DNA of 64,000 bases from Marinobacterium lacunae (GTDB taxonomy: Bacteria > Pseudomonadota > Gammaproteobacteria > Pseudomonadales > Balneatricaceae), in the NCBI RefSeq assembly GCF_000705555.1, contig NZ_JMQN01000011.1, positions 276,141 to 340,140 on the forward strand. The letters run 5' to 3'. Shown one piece after another: positions 57,937-64,000 of this stretch. The translations under genes and the position numbers were made by a program. Position 1 is the first letter of the stretch. Every line of letters starts with the position of its first letter. Under the pieces are notes generated by a model, which had not been told where the DNA came from, did not search any database, and saw nothing but the letters and a program-made list of their open reading frames with translations.

Positions 57937-59355
57937 CTACTGTTGAACCAGTTTCAGCGGTATGAACAACGGGCTACCGCGGCGCACGATTCTCATCGGT
58001 ACAGAACGATCTTCCGGCAGGGCATCCACCACATCAGCAAACTGCTGGACGCTCTCGATTTGCGAGCCATTTAGCATAGTGATCACATCGCCAGCCACAA
58101 CCCCCGCCCGGGCGCCCGCGCCATCAGCGACTTCTGACACTACGACACCCGAGCGAACATTCCACTTCTCCCGGTACGAATCACTCAAGGGTTCCACTTT
58201 CAAACCGAGACGATTCAGGGTTGCAGGCTTAACCTGAGGTTCGCCTCCTACTGCTTGCCCATCCTCAGGAAGGAGACCCACTTCGACATTAATTGTCGTA
58301 CGCTCTCCGTCCCTGATGACGTCCATTTTCGCCTCCGTCCCCGGTTTTACGCGACCGACCAGATGAGGAAGATCCGACGACAGCGCAATACTCCGACCAT
58401 TGAACGATGTGATCACATCGCCTTCGAGCAATCCTGCTGCCTGTGCCGGACTATCGGGCAATACCTTGGCGACCAAAGCACCTGCCGGTTTGTCCAGACC
58501 GAACGACTCAGCGAGGTCGCGGTTAACCTCCTGGATAATCACACCGAGCCAGCCGCGACTAACATGTCCCTGACTCTTGAGTTGATCGGCCACATCCATT
58601 GCCACATCGATCGGAATCGCAAACGACAACCCCATGAAGCCGCCGGATCGGGTGTATATCTGCGAATTGATTCCGACAACTTCACCATCAAGGTTAAATA
58701 GCGGCCCCCCCGAATTACCGGGATTAATCGCTACATCCGTCTGAATGAAGGGTACATAGGTCTCATTTGCCAATGCGCGTTCCTTGGCACTGACAATACC
58801 GGCGGTCACAGTATGATCGAAACCAAAGGGAGAGCCGATAGCCAAAACCCACTCACCTACCCTGAGGTCCCTTGCTTTACCAATTTTGACTACAGGTAGA
58901 TCTTCCGCTTCGATTTTGAGCAGCGCCACATCGGAGCGCTCGTCGGTGCCGACGATCTCCGCCTCAAGCTCCCGACGATCATTCAATCGTACAAGTACGC
59001 GCTCAGCACCTTGAACGACATGGTTATTGGTCAGTACATAACCATCTTCAGAGATAATAAACCCCGAACCTAAAGACTGAGGCGTACGCTTGGGACGAGG
59101 CTCCATATCGGGGAGGTTGCGGAAAAAGTGCCGGAATATCTCAGGTATATCCTCACTATCTGGAGCACCAAACTGCCCCAACGCCGAACTCCGTTCAGAT
59201 TCGGTCGCTTGAACAGTACTGATATTTACAACCGCAGGGGAGGAATCTTCAACAAGCTCGGTAAAATCTGGCAATGAGGCCGCTCGACTTGCTTGTGCCA
59301 CAAGGGTCGTCAGCCAAACCAACGAAACGAGTACAACAGCTTTAGTCTTCAGCAT
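57937..59355 (-). CDS. mucD: Periplasmic serine protease MucD/DegP
   Basis: The start chosen is the ATG at 59355; a GTG nine bases upstream is the alternative. The 472-residue protein has a signal peptide (cleavage near AQASRA), a trypsin-like domain with His in LTNNHVVQG, Asp in DVALLKIE and Ser in NPGNSGGPLF, and two PDZ domains (about 270-360 and 370-465). It degrades misfolded periplasmic proteins and dampens sigma-E signalling in Pseudomonas. Length matches DegP/MucD. It lies 33-42 bases after rseC and has its own terminator. Confidence 0.95.
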   Translation of the reverse strand: MLKTKAVVLVSLVWLTTLVAQASRAASLPDFTELVEDSSPAVVNISTVQATESERSSALGQFGAPDSEDIPEIFRHFFRNLPDMEPRPKRTPQSLGSGFIISEDGYVLTNNHVVQGAERVLVRLNDRRELEAEIVGTDERSDVALLKIEAEDLPVVKIGKARDLRVGEWVLAIGSPFGFDHTVTAGIVSAKERALANETYVPFIQTDVAINPGNSGGPLFNLDGEVVGINSQIYTRSGGFMGLSFAIPIDVAMDVADQLKSQGHVSRGWLGVIIQEVNRDLAESFGLDKPAGALVAKVLPDSPAQAAGLLEGDVITSFNGRSIALSSDLPHLVGRVKPGTEAKMDVIRDGERTTINVEVGLLPEDGQAVGGEPQVKPATLNRLGLKVEPLSDSYREKWNVRSGVVVSEVADGAGARAGVVAGDVITMLNGSQIESVQQFADVVDALPEDRSVPMRIVRRGSPLFIPLKLVQQ

Positions 59356-59397
59356 CGAAATCACTTTACTTGAATATAAATATTGTGGGGGGAACCG

Positions 59398-59832
59398 TTA
59401 GGCGAGGCGCAAGAGGACCGGTTGGTAACAGTCACCGTCGCTGGCTCGGGACGTATACCAGCGCACTGCCGGAAAGCTCACGGCCAAGCCCGCAACGGCG
59501 GCAACGATCTGCTGCCCCTCGGATGCACCAAACACTCGCGCGAACAGCGCAAAGCAAACAAGCGCCAACAAAGGCACCATGTAGATCAGAACGGAAGCCT
59601 TAATAAGACTCCCTTCTTCGAGACCTACGACAACGGCCTGCCCGATACTGGGACGAAGTCCTGCCGGATTAACAACAGACAACTCGACCGAGCTACCCGA
59701 CATCCAGTCGGACAACGCACCCTGTCCACAGCTTTTTTTGGCATTGCAGGCCGAGCATGCACTCTGACGGGATGCTTCTATCCAGATTTTGTCATCTTCG
59801 ACACGAGAGACGTGCACAACCTCTTCGATCAT
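59398..59832 (-). CDS. rseC: SoxR-reducing system/sigma-E regulator RseC (MucC)
   Basis: A 144-residue inner-membrane protein with an N-terminal Cys cluster (CSACNAKKSCG, near 21-31) and two transmembrane helices (about 78-120). This is the RseC/MucC family. RseC has roles in sigma-E control and in the Rsx-RseC system that reduces SoxR. It lies 4 bases after the anti-sigma gene and follows an AAGG ribosome site within the stop region. Confidence 0.92.
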   Translation of the reverse strand: MIEEVVHVSRVEDDKIWIEASRQSACSACNAKKSCGQGALSDWMSGSSVELSVVNPAGLRPSIGQAVVVGLEEGSLIKASVLIYMVPLLALVCFALFARVFGASEGQQIVAAVAGLAVSFPAVRWYTSRASDGDCYQPVLLRLA

Positions 59833-59836
59833 CGCC

Positions 59837-60661
59837 CTACCTTATCTGCGTAACGTTAGTCGCAATACGATCTGCAATCATCAGCGGGATGTCCCCCACT
59901 ACGGTTACAAAATTATCGCCTTGTCTACGGCCTACTGCCACCAGTCCGTCCGACTGAACTACACCTTCAGAAGAGCGTTGATATCGACGCGGCTCAACGG
60001 TGACGGAAATCGTCCCTTCACCGTTTGAATACACCATCAATTCACCGTGCGGCAACATGTCATGACGTACCGCGTGATATCCATCTGGAATCCAGGCGGT
60101 CTCCCATTGTGGTTGCCCAACCTTCGACAACTGTTGATGTTGATCAATATAGCTCTTCAGCCCTTGTGACAGGCGGATCACATCCGACTGCTGTGACGAG
60201 GACTGAGTAACCCGGGTAATGTCACCAAACTGAGCGCGCACCAAGTCATTTGAAATGGGTGTCGGCGGCGGCACATAAGCAGTGCTTGGCGCTGACAGCG
60301 CCGGCGTCGAACTGTCACTACCGAAGTTGTTCGCACCGAGTATGATCACGGCAGTTACCGATGCTGCCACCGCCATACTCGCTACCGACCGCCAGATACC
60401 AGAAAAGCTCTGTCCATCGTGTGAAGACACCTTCTCGTGATGAGCAGGCTCGACATCGATAGACGCCGCTATACGCGCGCTCAGATCGTCGCGAGCATGA
60501 CCTAAGGCTTCACCCTGCAGCACGGATCGTACAACCTGATATCGGCGCCAAGTTTGTCCAAGCTCGTCGTCACCTGCAACCTGCTGCAGCAGTCGCCGAG
60601 TCTCAAAGTCACTAGTCTGACCATCCATCAGGGCCGATAGCCCTTCCTTACACTCACTCAT
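59837..60661 (-). CDS. rseA: Anti-sigma-E factor: RseA/MucA fused to the C-terminal domain of RseB/MucB
   Basis: The start chosen is the ATG at 60661, eight bases after AGGA. The 274-residue protein begins with an RseA N-terminal sigma-binding domain (about 1-75; CKEGLSALMDGQTSDFE and WRRYQVVRSVLQGE). A transmembrane helix follows (about 93-112), then a periplasmic stretch with LKSYIDQHQQLS (168-179), like the MucA motif YLRQHVQQS. Residues 185-272 match the C-terminal domain of RseB: WIPDGYHAVRHDM, VYSNGEGTISVTVEP, FVTVVGDIPLMIADRIATNV. The lipid-sensing N-terminal RseB domain is missing, and there is no rseB gene between here and mucD. MucA is about 194 residues, so the extra length is the RseB part. 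Expected role: hold RpoE at the inner membrane until periplasmic stress triggers proteolysis. Confidence 0.85.
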   Translation of the reverse strand: MSECKEGLSALMDGQTSDFETRRLLQQVAGDDELGQTWRRYQVVRSVLQGEALGHARDDLSARIAASIDVEPAHHEKVSSHDGQSFSGIWRSVASMAVAASVTAVIILGANNFGSDSSTPALSAPSTAYVPPPTPISNDLVRAQFGDITRVTQSSSQQSDVIRLSQGLKSYIDQHQQLSKVGQPQWETAWIPDGYHAVRHDMLPHGELMVYSNGEGTISVTVEPRRYQRSSEGVVQSDGLVAVGRRQGDNFVTVVGDIPLMIADRIATNVTQIR

Positions 60662-60734
60662 GGCTCTTTCCTCAACATGCGGGCGCATTTCGGTTGAATC
60701 ACACACTTCTCTTTCGTTATTAACGCCTAGTGGA

Positions 60735-61322
60735 TCAAGGCTCAAGCAAAGGCTTAATCTCTCTATCGATCGCCTCTCGCGCTCGGAAAATTCGGGACCG
60801 GACCGTACCAATCGGACAATCCATAATGCTGGCTATGTCCTCATAGCTCATACCCTCGAACTCCCGCAATGTTAGCGCCACCCTCAAATCTTCCGGCAAC
60901 TGGTCCAGCGTTTGTTTGACAACCCTCTCCAGCTCATCTCGATAAAGGCTGTTTTCGGGCGTCTCGATATCTTTTAGTTCGCTGTCACCCTCGATGTAAT
61001 GAGCATCCGCGACATCAACATCGGTGTCCGGCGGTCTGCGGCTTCTCGCTACCAGATAGTTTTTTGCCGTGTTGATCGCGATGCGGTATAGCCACGTGTA
61101 AAAGGCGCTTTCACCACGAAAATTAGGCAGCGCCCTATAAGCCTTAATGAAAGCTTCCTGAGCGACGTCCAGCGCTTCACCATGGTCATACACGTAACGC
61201 CCGACCAGTCCGATTATTTTGTGCTGGTACTGTTTTACCAGCAGATCAAAGGCGCGCTTATCACCTGCCTGCACTCGTTTTACAAGTTTCTGGTCAGCCG
61301 CGGCCTGACTCTCGTTCGACAC
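60735..61322 (-). CDS. rpoE: Extracytoplasmic sigma factor RpoE (AlgU)
   Basis: A 195-residue ECF sigma factor (E. coli 191). Region 2 reads FDLLVKQYQHKIIGLVGRYV and YTWLYRIAINTAKNYLV; region 4 reads LREFEGMSYEDIASIMDCP with GTVRSRIFRAREAI. It directs transcription of envelope-stress genes. It starts with GTG, seven bases after AAAGGA. A match to its own promoter lies about 125 bases upstream, and the anti-sigma gene follows after 73 bases. Confidence 0.97.
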   Translation of the reverse strand: MSNESQAAADQKLVKRVQAGDKRAFDLLVKQYQHKIIGLVGRYVYDHGEALDVAQEAFIKAYRALPNFRGESAFYTWLYRIAINTAKNYLVARSRRPPDTDVDVADAHYIEGDSELKDIETPENSLYRDELERVVKQTLDQLPEDLRVALTLREFEGMSYEDIASIMDCPIGTVRSRIFRAREAIDREIKPLLEP

Positions 61323-61445
61323 AAAGATTCCTTTACATCACGCTCACGATACACTGCCCCTGACTAATGGGCGCTTATCCAAAGAGTATGTCGTTCACAA
61401 CTAACGCATTGCAATAAGAATCCTGTACTGACCCTATCCTGAACG

Positions 61446-61474
61446 TAAGAACCGCCACCCACTTTTTAGTTCCC
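61446..61474 (-). promoter_or_regulatory. Sigma-E-type promoter of the rpoE operon
   Basis: On the minus strand GGGAACTA (61474-61467) is separated by 16 bases from TCTTA (61450-61446), close to the sigma-E consensus GGAACTT-N16-TCTGA. The transcript would start about 115 bases before rpoE. This predicts autoregulation, as in E. coli and Pseudomonas. Confidence 0.7.
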
Positions 61475-61568
61475 ACCTGTAGAGTTTTTTTTGCGAACAC
61501 GCTGCCTTGCCAGAGCCACAGCGTGCATAATAAAACTTTCGTATTGGATAGAAGGACAACGCGGGTAG

Positions 61569-63176
61569 ATGAGTGTGCATGAATATGACGTGCTGATTAT
61601 CGGTAGCGGCGCAGCGGGCCTCACTCTGGCACTCAACCTCCCCAGTACAGCCCGCATCTGTGTACTCAGCAAAAGCAAGCTGGAAAACGGATCGACCTGG
61701 TTTGCTCAGGGTGGCATAGCAGCCGTACTGGATGAGGAAGACAGCGTCGACGCACATATACAAGATACCCTCATAGCCGGCGCAGAGCTAAGCCGCCCCG
61801 AATCCGTCAATCACACTGTATCGGCCAGCCGCGACGGCATTGAATGGCTCATTCAACAAGGTGTGCCATTTACTCAGGATGCTGCAAGCTATCACCTCAC
61901 CAAGGAGGGTGGACACTCACACCGCCGTATCATTCATGCCAACGATGCGACAGGACGCGCCGTCGAAGAAACACTTCTCTCCAGAACAAGCCGGGCAGAA
62001 AATGTAAGCCTATTCGAGCACCACATCGCGATCGACCTTATTACGCGGCGCAAGCTCCACCTACCGAGAAACGCTTGCGTGGGGGCATACGTACTAAACG
62101 CCCTGACAGGACACGTTGAAGTTTTCAAAGCACAGCACGTTGTTCTTGCAACCGGCGGCGCCTCGAAGGCTTATCTTTATACAAGCAACCCTGACGGCTC
62201 CACTGGCGACGGAATTGCCATGGCCTGGCGCGCCGGCTGCCGAGTCGCCAACATGGAGTTCAACCAGTTCCATCCGACATGCCTTTTCCACCCCAAGGCA
62301 AAGTCATTCCTGATCTCGGAAGCCGTTCGAGGAGAAGGCGGCATACTACGACTCCCCGATGGCACACGCTTTATGCCCACGTTCGACCCAAGAGCCGAGC
62401 TTGCACCTCGCGACATTGTCGCCCGCACCATCGACCACGAAATGAAACGCTTGGGCTGTGAATATGTCTATCTTGATATATCCCACCGACCGGCAGATTT
62501 TATACGCAGCCACTTCCCGACTATCTACGAACGCTGCCTTAGTTACGGAATAGATATAACACGAGAAGCGATACCAGTAGTTCCGGCCGCCCACTACACC
62601 TGTGGCGGCGTAATAACAGACCAGCAAGGGCGGTCAGACCTCAAGGGGCTCTATGCAATCGGAGAGACAGCCTTTACCGGGCTGCATGGTGCAAATCGAC
62701 TTGCCTCAAACTCACTACTTGAATGCGTTGTATACGGACGTTCGACCGCTAACGCGATAGCGATGGAACTTGCCGCCGAACAACAGGAACTCCCCGAAGT
62801 ACCCTGCTGGGATGAGTCCCAAGTAACAGACTCGGATGAAGACGTTATCATCGCCCACAACTGGGAAGAGCTTCGACGTTTCATGTGGGACTACGTCGGA
62901 ATCGTGCGCACCAACAAGCGCCTACAGCGAGCACGACATAGAATAGAATTGCTTCAGCAGGAGATCACAGAATACTACAGCAACTACAAAGTCAGCCGTG
63001 ACCTGATCGAACTGAGGAACCTGGCTACTGTCTCTGAACTGATTATACGTAGCGCAATGCTACGAAAGGAAAGTAGAGGGCTACACTACACGCTCGATTA
63101 CCCAGAACTTGCACCGGAGAGACAGGATACGATCCTTGCGCCGATCAACTATCCTTGGCCCGAGGCGTCACGCTGA
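61569..63176 (+). CDS. nadB: L-aspartate oxidase
   Basis: A 535-residue flavoprotein (E. coli 540). The N-terminal FAD loop is [42 protein letters not shown] and the [13 protein letters not shown] segment follow. It oxidises aspartate to iminoaspartate, the first step of NAD synthesis. It is divergent from rpoE, as in E. coli and Pseudomonas. Its last 28 bases overlap the convergent cptA-like gene. Confidence 0.97.
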   Translation: MSVHEYDVLIIGSGAAGLTLALNLPSTARICVLSKSKLENGSTWFAQGGIAAVLDEEDSVDAHIQDTLIAGAELSRPESVNHTVSASRDGIEWLIQQGVPFTQDAASYHLTKEGGHSHRRIIHANDATGRAVEETLLSRTSRAENVSLFEHHIAIDLITRRKLHLPRNACVGAYVLNALTGHVEVFKAQHVVLATGGASKAYLYTSNPDGSTGDGIAMAWRAGCRVANMEFNQFHPTCLFHPKAKSFLISEAVRGEGGILRLPDGTRFMPTFDPRAELAPRDIVARTIDHEMKRLGCEYVYLDISHRPADFIRSHFPTIYERCLSYGIDITREAIPVVPAAHYTCGGVITDQQGRSDLKGLYAIGETAFTGLHGANRLASNSLLECVVYGRSTANAIAMELAAEQQELPEVPCWDESQVTDSDEDVIIAHNWEELRRFMWDYVGIVRTNKRLQRARHRIELLQQEITEYYSNYKVSRDLIELRNLATVSELIIRSAMLRKESRGLHYTLDYPELAPERQDTILAPINYPWPEASR

Positions 63177-63637
63177 ACAGGCGGCGCCCACTTCAGCACT
63201 ATGCACAGGCGCCGCCAAGCAGCTGCGTCCAACTGATCCGCTGTAACTATTAACCAAATAGGTAAATAGCGGTTATCCGGTACGAATTTTAATACGATCA
63301 TTCCCGGAATGAGCGCACGCTGGTGCAGTTCAGCCACCGTCAGTGACTCCCCATTTTCGAGATAGAAGGATAAGCGTTTTCGATCTGGAAACCAGCTAAG
63401 TCCAGCCACGCGCTCACCAGGTGAGCAATGAAAAAAATGCCTGATAGCAATCGCCATTGACAGCATCACTGTCAATACGCAAACAATCAGGACAAAGAGC
63501 TCCAATCCAACAATAAAGAGCGCGAAGAGAGCTATAACATGAGCACTGCCGACCATAGCCGGCAGTAGATATGATCTCTTAAATGTCAGCTCAAGCGGGC
63601 TGAACGCGCTGGAGTATGATCTTAACGATACGTGCAA
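63149..63637 (-). CDS. YgfX/CptA-like membrane protein downstream of sdhE
   Basis: The reading frame is open up to 63697 but that ATG lies deep inside sdhE; the TTG at 63637, eight bases after AGAGGA, is a better start and gives about 162 residues. The protein has a short N-terminal segment ([10 protein letters not shown]), two adjacent hydrophobic helices (near 27-68) and a small cytoplasmic domain. This is the plan of YgfX (CptA), the usual partner of sdhE. It overlaps sdhE at its 5' end and nadB at its 3' end. Sequence similarity to YgfX is weak, so position carries much of the call. Confidence 0.65.
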   Translation of the reverse strand: MHVSLRSYSSAFSPLELTFKRSYLLPAMVGSAHVIALFALFIVGLELFVLIVCVLTVMLSMAIAIRHFFHCSPGERVAGLSWFPDRKRLSFYLENGESLTVAELHQRALIPGMIVLKFVPDNRYLPIWLIVTADQLDAAAWRRLCIVLKWAPPVQRDASGQG

Positions 63638-63845
63638 GGTCAGGATCCTCTGGAGTTTCCCTCTGCATAAACCAGACAAACAAGTCCTGATCTTCACAGG
63701 CCAGCAGTTTTACAAATCTATCTTGATCATCGGCATCCAAACTACGAAATGCCTCTTCCACGAACGGCACAAACAAAACGTCTAGCTCAAGCATTCCGCG
63801 ACGACTTTGCCAGGCCAAACGCCTAATGTCTTCTTCTGTATACAT
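63591..63845 (-). CDS. sdhE: FAD assembly factor SdhE
   Basis: An 84-residue protein (E. coli 88). RRLAWQSRRGMLELDVLFVPFVEE contains the conserved RGMLELD motif (near 16-22), needed for attaching FAD to succinate dehydrogenase. AGGAGG stands four bases before the ATG. It is co-directional with the YgfX-like gene, the usual sdhE-ygfX pair. Confidence 0.95.
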   Translation of the reverse strand: MYTEEDIRRLAWQSRRGMLELDVLFVPFVEEAFRSLDADDQDRFVKLLACEDQDLFVWFMQRETPEDPDLARIVKIILQRVQPA

Positions 63846-63934
63846 CTCACCTCCTGCTGCTCAGGTATGCCAACCCGAGGTATTTAACCGACTTTACTCG
63901 ACCAGTACCAGCGCTTTTCACCTGTCCCAGACGC

Positions 63935-63964
63935 AAAAAACCCCAGCACCTTTCGGTACTGGGG
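63935..63964 (-). terminator. Terminator of a minus-strand rRNA operon
   Basis: On the minus strand CCCCAGTACC-GAAA-GGTGCTGGGG (one G-U pair) is followed by six T. It lies about 30 bases after the presumed 3' end of 5S rRNA. A second small hairpin, TCCC-GAAA-GGGA, lies between (63973-63984). Confidence 0.85.
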
Positions 63965-63992
63965 TTCTTCACTCCCTTTCGGGATCATTAGG

Positions 63993-64000
63993 TGCCTGGC
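63993..64000 (-). rRNA. rrf: 3' end of 5S rRNA (cut by the window edge)
   Basis: The last bases read GCCAGGCA on the minus strand, the usual 3' end of gammaproteobacterial 5S rRNA, followed by a strong terminator. Only eight bases are visible, so the call rests on this end plus the terminator. A plus-strand 5S is unlikely because no 23S gene precedes it. Confidence 0.5.

Overview
The window is a stretch of gammaproteobacterial chromosome. Gene order (rpoE-rse-mucD next to nadB, lepA-lepB-rnc-era-recO-pdxJ-acpS, relA-mazG, accBC-prmA-dusB-fis-purHD) and protein similarity point to the Pseudomonadales/Oceanospirillales side of the class, probably a marine or halotolerant genus; I cannot name the genus. 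Almost all of the DNA is coding. I saw no insertion sequence, prophage, CRISPR array or tRNA gene.

Layout. (1) 1-12590, minus strand: a Tad/Flp pilus operon, in transcription order flp, prepilin peptidase, an extra AAA+ ATPase, rcpC/cpaB, rcpA secretin, a small lipoprotein, tadG, two tadE-type genes, tadZ, tadA, tadB, tadC and a tadD cut by the left edge. A receiver-AraC regulator reads away from it at 12946. (2) 13866-18656: pyrimidine and purine salvage (uraA, upp, hpt), a ParA-like ATPase and a DUF2333 membrane protein. (3) 19137-28919, plus strand: accBC, prmA, a zinc-ribbon membrane protein, dusB-fis, purH-purD, a LysE-type exporter and a TPR lipoprotein. (4) 29212-33453: an amino-acid dehydrogenase followed by E1 alpha, E1 beta and E2 of a 2-oxoacid dehydrogenase, probably for branched-chain amino acid breakdown. 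(5) 33635-38431: the prkA-yeaH-spoVR stress operon, then hinT and a phosphotransacylase/acetate kinase pair. (6) 41112-49999: a small zinc-ribbon protein, rlmB, adk, ppc, mazG and relA with two proteins of unknown function. (7) 50238-57799, minus strand: cysM and the lepA-to-acpS operon. (8) 57937-61322: the envelope-stress sigma-E operon. (9) nadB, then cptA-like and sdhE, and at the right edge the terminator and last bases of a minus-strand rRNA operon.

Most notable: the anti-sigma factor of the sigma-E operon (59837-60661) appears to be one protein joining an RseA/MucA-type N-terminal domain, transmembrane helix and MucA-like periplasmic motif to the C-terminal domain of RseB/MucB. No separate rseB lies in the operon. 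A good sigma-E promoter match precedes rpoE, so the loop looks autoregulated with a rebuilt sensor. Other points worth a look are the extra AAA+ ATPase and the divergent regulator of the Tad locus, an E2 acyltransferase whose catalytic Asp is replaced by Thr, a hairpin that would bury the relA ribosome binding site, and a promoter motif shared by the Tad-linked regulator and prkA.
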